From Flagellimonas okinawensis (GTDB lineage: Bacteria; Bacteroidota; Bacteroidia; Flavobacteriales; Flavobacteriaceae): a stretch of DNA of 64,000 bases. Made by a program: the position numbers and the translations under genes. Each line of letters begins with the position of its first letter. The stretch's first letter is position 1. This document shows positions 8,839 to 16,980 of the stretch, piece by piece. The stretch lies in NCBI RefSeq assembly GCF_029194005.1, contig NZ_JARFVA010000001.1, forward strand, positions 868,001-932,000. The letters run 5' to 3'. Under the pieces are notes generated by a model. It was not told where the DNA came from and did no database searches. It saw only the letters and a list, made by a program, of their open reading frames with translations.

Positions 8839-9364
8839 AAGCCAAATCTTTTAATTTCTCTTTTAATTGTGCCTTTCCTCTTAGCAATCGGGTCCGGGAT
8901 GCTGTTTCCGTGATGCCTAAAATTCCAGCTATCTCTGAATGATCGTAACCTTCCACTAAAAACAATTGCACAACATATCTATATTTTTGAGGCAGTTCCT
9001 CGATGGCTTCCTTCACTTGCTCCATGGAGATTCCTTCTTCCACGGACCAATCATCCTCCTCTGCCACCTGCATGTAACTCTCATTGAGTTCCACAGTTCG
9101 TTGGTGTTTCGATTTTAAAAAATCGATACTGCCGTTCACCACAATTCTTTTTAACCAAGCTCCGAACGTGACATCTCCCTTAAACTGCTCGATCCGCTGA
9201 AAAGCCTTTATAAAGGAATCTTGCAACACATCTTCCGCATCATCGGCGTTTTTAAGAAAGCGCATGGCCACACAAAACATACCATCGCAATACTGACGGT
9301 ACAGTTTCATTTGTGCCTGGCGATCGTTCGCTTTGCACTTCTCTACTAGCTCTATATGGAGCAC
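8828..9364 (-). CDS. ECF-type RNA polymerase sigma factor
   Basis: 178 residues in the sigma-E-like layout. Region 2 is MFCVAMRFLKNADDAEDVLQ. Region 4 is the helix-turn-helix around LPQKYRYVVQLFLVEGYDHS and ITETASRTRLLRGKAQLKEK. The start is GTG at 9364; no in-frame ATG lies upstream before a stop. It leads an operon with its likely anti-sigma and an exported DUF4097-like protein, which suggests an envelope stimulus. No regulatory cysteine or extra C-terminal domain is visible. Confidence 0.95.
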   Translation of the reverse strand: MLHIELVEKCKANDRQAQMKLYRQYCDGMFCVAMRFLKNADDAEDVLQDSFIKAFQRIEQFKGDVTFGAWLKRIVVNGSIDFLKSKHQRTVELNESYMQVAEEDDWSVEEGISMEQVKEAIEELPQKYRYVVQLFLVEGYDHSEIAGILGITETASRTRLLRGKAQLKEKLKDLAYGT

Positions 9365-9460
9365 ACTTGGTTCTATGTCTGGTTTTTTAGTTGTTCTGTA
9401 TTAAGGACGAAGCAAAAAATGCAACGTTGCAAATTAGTATGTTTTTGACGCATTTTTAAC

Positions 9461-9493
9461 AAAAAAAGCCCCGCTGATCACTACAACGGGGCT
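9461..9493 (-). terminator. Terminator of ohr
   Basis: AGCCCCG (9467-9473) pairs with CGGGGCT (9487-9493). On the minus strand the hairpin is followed by seven T. Confidence 0.85.
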
Positions 9494-9515
9494 CATAATT
9501 AAAAAGTTATGTGAC

Positions 9516-9941
9516 TTATTCGTCCATCAACAAATTTAAGTGCACAGTAATATTATCACGTGTGGCCTTGCTATAAGGGCACATTTCGTGCGCTTCATTG
9601 ATAATGGTTTCGCCCATTTCCTTATCTACGGTCGGTAAATAAGTATCCAAGGTCACTTCCAAGAAAAAACCTTCCTCCTCCTTGTTCAAAGCTACAATGG
9701 CGGTAACATTAAAATCTCCAAGGTCATCAATATCGTGGCTTTTGGCAACAGCTTCTACCGCACCAGCATAACAAGTGGAGTATGCCGCGGCAAAAAGTTC
9801 TTCAGGATTTGTTGATTTTGGGTCTGGCTTTCCTTTGGAATTAGGCATGGAAATAGGGAAATCCAACACACCATCCTCGCTCTTCACATGTCCAGCTCTT
9901 CCTCCCGTATTAGTGGCCTGGGCCTCAAAAATAGTCTTCAT
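9516..9941 (-). CDS. ohr: Organic hydroperoxide resistance protein (OsmC/Ohr family)
   Basis: Ohr is a thiol peroxidase that reduces organic and lipid hydroperoxides in the cytoplasm. The 141-residue length is typical. The peroxidatic cysteine is C57 in AAYSTCYAGAVEAV and the second is C121 in EMCPYSKATR. The N-terminal TGGRAGHVKSEDG block is characteristic of Ohr rather than OsmC. The gene is monocistronic with a strong terminator. An inverted repeat about 70 bases upstream could be a regulator site. No MarR-type OhrR gene lies beside it. Confidence 0.95.
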   Translation of the reverse strand: MKTIFEAQATNTGGRAGHVKSEDGVLDFPISMPNSKGKPDPKSTNPEELFAAAYSTCYAGAVEAVAKSHDIDDLGDFNVTAIVALNKEEEGFFLEVTLDTYLPTVDKEMGETIINEAHEMCPYSKATRDNITVHLNLLMDE

Positions 9942-10010
9942 CTTTTAAATGTTTATAGGTTCGTATCAATCAATGTCTACGCGACTATTGATTATTTATT
10001 GAATAAGGTA

Positions 10011-10025
10011 CCAATTTGTAATTGG
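10011..10025. promoter_or_regulatory. Inverted repeat between ohr and meaB
   Basis: CCAATT-TGT-AATTGG is a perfect six-base inverted repeat with three central bases. It loosely resembles MarR/OhrR operators, which often contain ACAATT-AATTGT. The assignment is tentative. Confidence 0.3.
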
Positions 10026-10153
10026 AAGTTTGCTTAAACAGATATTAAATTTTTGTGAAATGGATATTTATCAAAGAAGAATGGTAATAAGTCACAAGTT
10101 CCACTTTGCACGCAAAATCTTTATAAATTCGTATAAACTGATGAAAAGGACTT

Positions 10154-11197
10154 TTGACAGACAATAACCACAAACCTTCGGATACCATTTCTAAAATTAA
10201 GGCCCTCAGAAAACAAGAGCTTTCTGCAGATGCTTTGGCACAAGGTATTTTTGATGGCAACAAAGCCATGCTGGCCAAGGCCATTACCTTATTGGAAAGC
10301 ACCAAACCAGCCCATTTTGAAAAAGCCAACGCTATTATTGAAAAATGTCTGTCCCGACCAACAGATAGCATACGTTTGGGAATTACTGGAGTACCTGGTG
10401 TTGGCAAGAGTTCGTTTATAGAAACCTTGGGCAAAACATTAACGGACCAAGGCAACAAAGTAGCCGTTTTGGCCGTAGACCCGACGAGTTCCTTGAGCAA
10501 GGGAAGTATTTTAGGGGACAAAACCCGAATGGAAACCCTGGCCAAAGACCCTAATGCCTTTATCCGCCCCTCACCTTCGGGCACCTCCTTGGGTGGTGTG
10601 GCCCAAAAAACAAGGGAAAGCATCATTCTTTGTGAAGCGGCGGGATATAATGTGATTTTGGTTGAAACCGTTGGTGTTGGCCAAAGTGAAATTGCCGTGC
10701 ACAGTATGGTGGATTTTTTCCTGCTGCTCAAATTATCGGGAGCCGGCGACGAGCTCCAGGGCATAAAAAGAGGGATTATGGAAATGGCTGATGCCATAGC
10801 TATCAATAAAGCGGATGGCAGTAATTTGGAACATGCCAAACTAGCAGTGACCGAATTTTCTAGGGCACTGCATCTTTATCCGCCCAAAGTCAATGGCTGG
10901 ACACCCAAAGTGATGAAATGCTCGGCAATGGAAAAAACGGGGATTCAAGAAATTTGGGAAATGGTACAGCAATTTGTGAAGCACAACAAGGAAAACGGCT
11001 TTTTTGAAAAAAACCGACAACGGCAGAACAAAAACTGGTTCCTTCAGACCGTGGACGAATACATCAAACAATTTTTCCATCAAAAAGAGACCTTTAAAGC
11101 AGAACAGGCCAAGTTATTGACAGAGATTGAGGAACTTAAAATCTCTCCATTCTACGCCGCGAAAATCCTATTGGATAAGATTACCAAGGAACTTTAA
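10154..11197 (+). CDS. meaB: MeaB/ArgK-type GTPase, chaperone of methylmalonyl-CoA mutase
   Basis: MeaB-type G proteins protect and reload B12-dependent acyl-CoA mutases. The P-loop is GVPGVGKSS (79-87). Other blocks are VDPTSSLSKGSILGDKTRM, PSPSGTSLGGVA, ETVGVGQSE and INKADG (guanine specificity). At 347 residues it is full length. The start is TTG at 10154, preceded by AAGGA seven bases upstream; the next methionine would remove conserved sequence. A 35-codon frame (10060-10167) runs into this start in another phase. The mutase genes are not in the window. Confidence 0.93.
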   Translation: MTDNNHKPSDTISKIKALRKQELSADALAQGIFDGNKAMLAKAITLLESTKPAHFEKANAIIEKCLSRPTDSIRLGITGVPGVGKSSFIETLGKTLTDQGNKVAVLAVDPTSSLSKGSILGDKTRMETLAKDPNAFIRPSPSGTSLGGVAQKTRESIILCEAAGYNVILVETVGVGQSEIAVHSMVDFFLLLKLSGAGDELQGIKRGIMEMADAIAINKADGSNLEHAKLAVTEFSRALHLYPPKVNGWTPKVMKCSAMEKTGIQEIWEMVQQFVKHNKENGFFEKNRQRQNKNWFLQTVDEYIKQFFHQKETFKAEQAKLLTEIEELKISPFYAAKILLDKITKEL

Positions 11198-11207
11198 ATA
11201 AAAGCAA

Positions 11208-11215
11208 TAAATTTG
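11208..11215 (+). promoter_or_regulatory. Candidate -10 element of the GT2 gene at 11233
   Basis: TAAATTTG matches TAnnTTTG and ends 17 bases before the ATG. No good TTG at the right distance. Confidence 0.45.
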
Positions 11216-11232
11216 CACAGATTTTATACTGA

Positions 11233-12195
11233 ATGAGCACCGTCACCGATTCCCTTTTATCCATAGTGGTTCCTTTGTACAACGAGGAGGACAATGTGGT
11301 TCTTTTGACCGAAAAAATCAACGAAAGCCTTGAAGGGTACAACTATCAAATTGTGTATGTGGATGATTTTTCCACCGATAAAACCCGCATCAAGGTCAAG
11401 GAAATGGACGACAAGAGAGTCCATCTGATTGAGTTGAAAAAGAACTACGGCCAAAGTTTGGCACTTGCCGCGGGAATTGATTATGCCGAAGGTGAATACA
11501 TTATCACCATGGATGGCGACCTTCAAAACGACCCTTCCGATATTCCAAATATGTTGGAGTACGCTATTACAGAGGAGTACGACGTAGTGACTGGTATCCG
11601 TCAGAAAAGGAAAGATTCCCTGGCCAAAAAAATACCATCGAAAATCGCCAACTTTCTGGTGCGCCGAGTTACCAAATTGGATATTAAAGATAATGGCTGT
11701 GCGCTCAAGGTTTTCACCAAGGATATTGCAAAAAGTCTCAATTTGTACGGTGAAATGCACCGTTTTATTACACTTTTGGCCCATTTGGAAGGTGCTCAGA
11801 TAAAGCAAGTCCCTGTAAAGCACCATGCAAGACACGCCGGGGTTTCCAAATATGGTTTGGAGCGTGTTTTTAAAGTTGTGGCCGATATGATGCTGCTACT
11901 TTTCATTAGAAAATACTTCCAACGTCCTATTCACCTGTTTGGGATTTTTGGGGTGCTACTAGTAATCTTGGGAATCTTGATCAATGTGTATTTGCTGATC
12001 GTAAAACTTGGATTCGGACAAGATATCGGGACCCGACCCTTACTAATCTTTGGTATGATGTTCATTGTTGGCGGAATCCAATTATTTACCATCGGGATTG
12101 TAATGGAACTCTTGATCCGTACCTACTACGAATCGCAACAGAAAAGACCGTATCGCATCAAAAAAATAAGCATAGGTGACGGAAAAGCTGCGTAA
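11233..12195 (+). CDS. Membrane-anchored family 2 glycosyltransferase (DPM1/GtrB type)
   Basis: 320 residues. The GT-A catalytic domain opens with LSIVVPLYNEEDNVV. It has the nucleotide-binding acids YVDDFSTDKT and the DXD-like TMDGDLQNDPSDIP. Two transmembrane helices near residues 232-260 and 272-300 close the protein. This architecture belongs to enzymes that put one sugar onto polyprenyl phosphate (ArnC, GtrB, DPM1 relatives), acting at the inner face of the inner membrane. Its 3' end overlaps the YbhN-like gene by 20 bases, and a GT39 gene that could use its product lies convergent to it. The sugar is unknown. Confidence 0.9.
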   Translation: MSTVTDSLLSIVVPLYNEEDNVVLLTEKINESLEGYNYQIVYVDDFSTDKTRIKVKEMDDKRVHLIELKKNYGQSLALAAGIDYAEGEYIITMDGDLQNDPSDIPNMLEYAITEEYDVVTGIRQKRKDSLAKKIPSKIANFLVRRVTKLDIKDNGCALKVFTKDIAKSLNLYGEMHRFITLLAHLEGAQIKQVPVKHHARHAGVSKYGLERVFKVVADMMLLLFIRKYFQRPIHLFGIFGVLLVILGILINVYLLIVKLGFGQDIGTRPLLIFGMMFIVGGIQLFTIGIVMELLIRTYYESQQKRPYRIKKISIGDGKAA

Positions 12196-13048
12196 AAAGC
12201 TCATCACTGCCCTAAAAATCATTATTAGTGCGGTACTGATCTACTTTATTTTCACCAAAATAGAGCTGAAGGATGTACTCCAAACCCTTAAAAAGAGTGA
12301 TCCTTTATATTTATTCTTCGCACTGCTGTTTTTTGTGGTATCCAAAGTCATTGCAGCCATAAGGACCAACTTGTATTTTCATCAAATTGGCGCCAAGGTT
12401 TCCCAGTTGAGCAATTTGAAATTATACTTATTGGGTATGTTCTACAATCTCTTTTTACCTGGCGGTATTGGTGGTGATGCTTACAAAGGCTATGTCATTC
12501 AAAAAGAATATCAACCGGGCACCAAAAAAGTAGTATCCAGTTTATTGCTGGACCGACTTAGTGGCATGTTGTTGCTTTTTGTTTACGCTTGTATGCTTGC
12601 GGTGTTGTCCAAAAATGAGTTTTTCCAAAGTTTTTACTGGTTGATTATAGCGGCCATTCCTCTGAGCGTCGTAGTATTTTGGTTTGTAAACAAGATGTTT
12701 TTTGCCACTACCCTTCCTGTATTTTGGAAATCTGTCGGGTTTTCCGCTCTGGTTCAATTGACACAGTTGGTCTGCGTGATTTTTATTTTGAAATCTTTGT
12801 CCGTTGATTTGGACACCATTGAATACCTTTTTGTGTTCTTGGTATCTTCCATTGTTTCCGTAATTCCATTAACCATTGGGGGAATTGGAAGTCGAGAGGT
12901 TACATTTCTATACGGAGCAAAATGGCTGGGACTGGATGAGAGCACTTCCATCGGCATCAGCTTCACCTTCTTTTTGATTACTGCGCTCACCTCCCTTTTT
13001 GGCGTGATTTACCACTTTAAAAAGCCAAAGCTGGAATCCGTGGATTAA
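12176..13048 (+). CDS. YbhN/UPF0104-type membrane protein (LPG synthase TM family)
   Basis: 290 residues with about eight hydrophobic helices. Two family signatures are present: FLPGGIGGDAYKGY near residue 96-109 and PLTIGGIGSREVTFLY near 232-247. Members include the membrane part of lysyl-phosphatidylglycerol synthase and many proteins encoded next to polyprenyl-sugar glycosyltransferases. The start is GTG at 12176, inside the preceding GT2 gene, so the two are translationally linked. A role in lipid-linked sugar transfer or flipping is inferred from position only. The stop codon shares TTAA with the stop of the convergent GT39 gene. Confidence 0.85.
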   Translation: MTEKLRKKLITALKIIISAVLIYFIFTKIELKDVLQTLKKSDPLYLFFALLFFVVSKVIAAIRTNLYFHQIGAKVSQLSNLKLYLLGMFYNLFLPGGIGGDAYKGYVIQKEYQPGTKKVVSSLLLDRLSGMLLLFVYACMLAVLSKNEFFQSFYWLIIAAIPLSVVVFWFVNKMFFATTLPVFWKSVGFSALVQLTQLVCVIFILKSLSVDLDTIEYLFVFLVSSIVSVIPLTIGGIGSREVTFLYGAKWLGLDESTSIGISFTFFLITALTSLFGVIYHFKKPKLESVD

Positions 13049-14703
13049 TTCAAATGCACCAAGTGCATTTTATTCAATTTTTCTTTGCGCGTATCGGGAT
13101 TCAAAAACTTGACCTGTAATCTGGTAATACGAAATTGGTCCACAGTAATTTGATTGTCCCAAGCAATTCCGTTTTTTTCCAATTGTTCCAATTCTTTATC
13201 GGTAGCATATACCCAAACATCCTTCATGTTCTTCAAATCGGAAGTGGAAACAATGTTCACAGGGTTTTGATTATAGAAATCCAATGCCCATGTGTGTCTT
13301 TCGTTTATTTTATAAATGTCATCCACAGGAATATTGTTCTCCTTTACCTGTTGTGCCATATTTGAACCTCCCTGGTATTCGAGCAATTTTGGATAAAAAT
13401 GGGCATTCATATAACCATTCAATAAAACAGAGCTTAAAATGGCAACGGTAACGATCTTGGCATATACAGTTTCCCTTTTTTGAACAAAATAAACCACCAT
13501 CCCTAGTGCCAACAACAAGAATACATAGCCGTACCAATGTTCCAATTGGAAAACGGAAAAGCTTATCAATAAAGTGAAGATTACCACCAATCCCAATATA
13601 AAATATTGGATTCCCAGAATCACTTTGGCCATCTTCAATTTTTCCTGCTGATGTAAAACATACAGAAACCCTGCAGATAGAATGGCGTATAGTGGCATCA
13701 AAATGTTCATGTAGTGCGGCAATTTAAATTGCGCAAAACTGATGAGCAGAAACAAAATTGAAATCCCACCTACAGTCAAAAATTCCATATTGGACTTGTA
13801 AGAGAACTTGGTTTCCCAAAAGGCTTTTACCTTCGTCCAATAGCCAATCAATGCAAGGACGGTCCATGGTAGGAACACCCATAAAAAGGTATGAAAGAAA
13901 AAGAAAAAGTCACTACTGTTCTTCCCAACGCCTTCGCCACTCATCCGCTCAAAGCTCTGTTCCCAAAAAATAAAGAAGATGCCACTGCGGTTATCCTTAC
14001 CGCGAATCACTTTCTCAGGGTGCAAATCAAATTGATGGTAGTAAGCATACAACATCGGTGTAATGGACAAACCAAAAACAAGTAGAGCTACCAATAACTT
14101 CCAATTGAGTAATCGTTTCCACTTTCGAGTATAGGCCAAATGGCAGAGTATCGAAATTCCAATGACCACGAGGGCAATCTGCCCCTTGGTGGAAAAGGCC
14201 ATTCCTGCTCCAAAAGCACCCAAAGCAATGTTTTTTAAGGTTCCTTTTTCAATATAAGTGGCCAAATGCCAAATAGAGAATATTGTAAATCCAGTCAAAA
14301 CAGCATCGGTACGGACATCGATATTGGCCAAAACCATGGTTTGCGCCGTCATAAAAATCAATGAAGCAAAACGACCTACATCCTTATTGTAGAGCAATTT
14401 CCCGAGACCGTAGCAACTGTATGCGCCCAACAAAGTAGACAAAATACCGGGAATGCGATACGCCCAATCATGAATACCAAATATTTTATAAGAAAGTGCG
14501 GCCAACCAGTAATGCATGTGAGGTTTGTCCAGGTACTCTTCGGGGCCTTTAAAAAGGCTTAGAAAATCATTCTCCTGAACCATTCGCATGGCCATAACCG
14601 CAAACTGGGCCGAATCGTTCTCGAACAGGGTGGCAAACATTCCTATAATGTATACCAACACAATCAGCGCAATGTAAAACCAATATCTGGTGACCGAGAT
14701 CAT
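13045..14703 (-). CDS. GT39 (ArnT/PMT-like) membrane glycosyltransferase
   Basis: 552 residues with about a dozen membrane helices in the first 420 and a soluble C-terminal part. The first external loop carries the acidic motif LFENDSAQFA expected at the catalytic site, then KPHMHYW and YRIPGILSTLLGAY as in ArnT-like enzymes. Such enzymes move a sugar from polyprenyl phosphate to lipid A, glycan or protein on the periplasmic side. The start is set at 14703, where ATGA overlaps the stop of the PAP2 gene by four bases; a longer frame to 14751 would lie within that gene. It probably works with the GT2 at 11233. Confidence 0.9.
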   Translation of the reverse strand: MISVTRYWFYIALIVLVYIIGMFATLFENDSAQFAVMAMRMVQENDFLSLFKGPEEYLDKPHMHYWLAALSYKIFGIHDWAYRIPGILSTLLGAYSCYGLGKLLYNKDVGRFASLIFMTAQTMVLANIDVRTDAVLTGFTIFSIWHLATYIEKGTLKNIALGAFGAGMAFSTKGQIALVVIGISILCHLAYTRKWKRLLNWKLLVALLVFGLSITPMLYAYYHQFDLHPEKVIRGKDNRSGIFFIFWEQSFERMSGEGVGKNSSDFFFFFHTFLWVFLPWTVLALIGYWTKVKAFWETKFSYKSNMEFLTVGGISILFLLISFAQFKLPHYMNILMPLYAILSAGFLYVLHQQEKLKMAKVILGIQYFILGLVVIFTLLISFSVFQLEHWYGYVFLLLALGMVVYFVQKRETVYAKIVTVAILSSVLLNGYMNAHFYPKLLEYQGGSNMAQQVKENNIPVDDIYKINERHTWALDFYNQNPVNIVSTSDLKNMKDVWVYATDKELEQLEKNGIAWDNQITVDQFRITRLQVKFLNPDTRKEKLNKMHLVHLN

Positions 14704-15269
14704 ACCCCTGTTTTTTGGAAAGCAAATATAGCCAACTTGGCCCATAACCAACCGAAAAGCGTACCCACCAAGGCCCCTGTTAGCACATCCAACGGATAAT
14801 GCACCCCAATATAAATTCGGCTATAGGCCACAATGCAGGCCGAAAGCAGCAATATCCAAGCAATATATTTCACTTTGTTCCTGAATATCACCGTAAAGAA
14901 AATGGCGGGACCAAAAGAGTTAGCTGCATGGGCAGAAAAATACCCGTATTGACCTCCACAATAGCTTTTTACCAAGCGCATCACACTACTAACTTCAGGT
15001 TCGTGACAGGGTCGCAAACGGCCGATTCCATATTTAAAAAAGTTGGACAGCTGATCGGTACAGGTAATCAACAATGCGATGGAAACCAAAATTATTCCAG
15101 TTCCCTTCCAGCCAAAAGTTCGATAAGATAAATAAAGCAATAAAAGATAAAGTGGTGCCGAGTTTCTGGTCGTTGTCATGAACATCCAAAAACCGTCCCA
15201 AGTTTCGGTTCCCAAACCGTTGAGGAACAAAAACAGCTCTTTATCGTATTGTAATAGCTGCTCCAGCAT
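14700..15269 (-). CDS. PAP2-family membrane lipid phosphatase
   Basis: 189 residues with about five helices. The three phosphatase blocks are present: KYGIGRLRP (a KxxxxxxRP-type site), YFSAHAANS (PSGH-like, with S-A-H), and SRIYIGVHYPLDVLTGALVG (SRxxxxxHxxxD). These enzymes release phosphate from lipids such as undecaprenyl diphosphate on the outer side of the inner membrane. The middle gene of three, it starts one base inside the stop of the 75-residue gene (TAATG) and ends overlapping the GT39 start (ATGA). Its link to GT39 suggests carrier-lipid recycling. Confidence 0.92.
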   Translation of the reverse strand: MLEQLLQYDKELFLFLNGLGTETWDGFWMFMTTTRNSAPLYLLLLYLSYRTFGWKGTGIILVSIALLITCTDQLSNFFKYGIGRLRPCHEPEVSSVMRLVKSYCGGQYGYFSAHAANSFGPAIFFTVIFRNKVKYIAWILLLSACIVAYSRIYIGVHYPLDVLTGALVGTLFGWLWAKLAIFAFQKTGV

Positions 15270-15496
15270 TATTGGTCGTATCTGGAAACTTCTCGATCGT
15301 AAAAAGCAGTAGCGGCCTCAATTAGGCTTTCCGCTTCTTCCATAAGGTCTTCTTCATCTTGTTTGGAGAATTCTTCCATCCACTCCACTTCATCATTTTC
15401 CAGATTGATGATGAATCGTGGGTATTCGGTATGGACGATAAAAATTGCCTCGGGATGATCTGTATTGTCGGCCAATAAAAATTTAGGTAGTTCCAT
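15269..15496 (-). CDS. Small acidic protein upstream of PAP2, unknown
   Basis: 75 residues, acidic, no signal peptide or membrane helix. It begins MELPKFLLADNTDHPEAIFI and has an acidic helix (EEFSKQDEEDLMEEAESLIE). It is the first gene of a tightly coupled set with PAP2 and GT39. Similar small proteins occur in this place in related genomes as far as I recall, but the function is unknown. Confidence 0.75.
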   Translation of the reverse strand: MELPKFLLADNTDHPEAIFIVHTEYPRFIINLENDEVEWMEEFSKQDEEDLMEEAESLIEAATAFYDREVSRYDQ

Positions 15497-15530
15497 GTGT
15501 TCTTATTTTGATTCCAATCTTGGGAATCCT

Positions 15531-16898
15531 CTAATTTGTTATCAATTTCTTGGTCAAAAAGTTAAATCGAAGATACAACATTACGGCCGATGCGGTAAGC
15601 CCCGACAACAATCCGATCCAAATTCCCGTGCTTTCTAAATTGGTGTGCAATCCCAAATAATAACTGATCGGGAAACCAATCAACCAATACGCAATAAAAG
15701 TGATGAACGTAGGTATCTTCACATCTTGCAAACCGCGTAAGGCTCCCAAAACCACTACTTGTAATCCATCAGAAATTTGGAAAAACGCCGCCACAAGCAA
15801 CAATTTGGCCGCAATAATGATTACTTCTGTATTATCGGCCTGATTGGCAATATCATCCACATCCAAATAAATGGTGGGGAACCAATGTCTTCCCAAAAGG
15901 AATATGGCAGCAAAGGCTATTTCCAAAATCAGGGTCAAGAAAAATATGGATTCCGCAATACGCTTCAACTCCTTATGATTCCGGAGACCTTTTTGGTTTC
16001 CGACACGGACCATAGCCGCTACGCTAAGTCCCATACCCACCATAAAGGTCATGCTGCTCAAATTCAAGGCAATTTGGTTTGCTGCTTGCGCGTTTTTTCC
16101 CAATACACCGCTTAACCAAATGGCCGCGGTAAAAATGGCTACTTCAAAAAACATCTGTAATGCCGACGGAAATCCCAAACTGATGATTTTGTTCATCACC
16201 CTTTTTTCAATCTTTCCAAAATTGAAATGGGTCACAAAAAATTCAAATTTCTTTTTGCGCTTGAGCAAATACCAAATAAAGGCCACCATGATCACCCGAG
16301 AAGCCAAGGTACCAACTGCCGCACCCACAATTCCAAGTTTTGGAAACCCGAAAGAACCAAAAATGAACAAGTAATTCAGGGTGATGTTCACCACGTTCGC
16401 CAAGATGGTGGCGTACATAGGATATTTGGTCTGGGAAAGCCCTTCAGAAAACTGTTTAAAAGCTTGAAAAATAATCAAAGGCACCAACGAAAAAGCCACC
16501 AAATCCAAATAGGGCAAAGCTAGCTCCACTACCTCAGGAGGTTGTTTCATGTAGTGAATCAGGGGCTTGGATACCTGAATGAGACCAAAAAGTGACAAAC
16601 CTAAAATAGTACAGAGTACCAACCCATGCTTTAAGGCACTTTTTCCAGCGGCCTGGTCCTTTGCGCCATCTGCTTCGGCCACCAAAGGTGTAATAGCAGT
16701 GGAAAAACCTATTCCAAGGGACATTGCTATGAACACAAAACTATTTCCCAAAGAAACAGCTGCCAACTCGGCCGTACCCAATTGGCCCACCATAATGTTA
16801 TCTGCAAAGGCCACAAAAGTATGCCCCAACATTCCCAAAATAACGGGATAGGATAGCTTTAGGTTATAGGCAAACTCTTTGGTGTAGTTCTGAAACAC
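15531..16898 (-). CDS. MATE family multidrug/sodium antiporter
   Basis: 455 residues with twelve predicted helices in two related halves, as in NorM-type exporters. Typical sequences are GTAELAAVSLGNSF near residue 41-54 and SGVLGKNAQAANQIALNL in the second half. MATE proteins export cationic compounds in exchange for sodium or protons at the inner membrane. The start is GTG at 16898, with a TATATTTG element about 24 bases upstream. The exact substrate cannot be read from sequence. Confidence 0.93.
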   Translation of the reverse strand: MFQNYTKEFAYNLKLSYPVILGMLGHTFVAFADNIMVGQLGTAELAAVSLGNSFVFIAMSLGIGFSTAITPLVAEADGAKDQAAGKSALKHGLVLCTILGLSLFGLIQVSKPLIHYMKQPPEVVELALPYLDLVAFSLVPLIIFQAFKQFSEGLSQTKYPMYATILANVVNITLNYLFIFGSFGFPKLGIVGAAVGTLASRVIMVAFIWYLLKRKKKFEFFVTHFNFGKIEKRVMNKIISLGFPSALQMFFEVAIFTAAIWLSGVLGKNAQAANQIALNLSSMTFMVGMGLSVAAMVRVGNQKGLRNHKELKRIAESIFFLTLILEIAFAAIFLLGRHWFPTIYLDVDDIANQADNTEVIIIAAKLLLVAAFFQISDGLQVVVLGALRGLQDVKIPTFITFIAYWLIGFPISYYLGLHTNLESTGIWIGLLSGLTASAVMLYLRFNFLTKKLITN

Positions 16899-16921
16899 AA
16901 TGGATACTTAAAAAAGGATGG

Positions 16922-16929
16922 CAAATATA
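16922..16929 (-). promoter_or_regulatory. Candidate -10 element of the MATE gene
   Basis: CAAATATA on the plus strand reads TATATTTG on the minus strand, 24 bases before the GTG start. Confidence 0.45.
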
Positions 16930-16980
16930 GCTAGATTGACGACAATTATAGTCCCACCTTACATTAGCTTACAAATAATT

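Noticed and set aside
10045..10839. A 264-codon open frame on the minus strand across meaB
   Set aside because: Antisense shadow of meaB, whose motifs are complete; no known domain in the antisense product.
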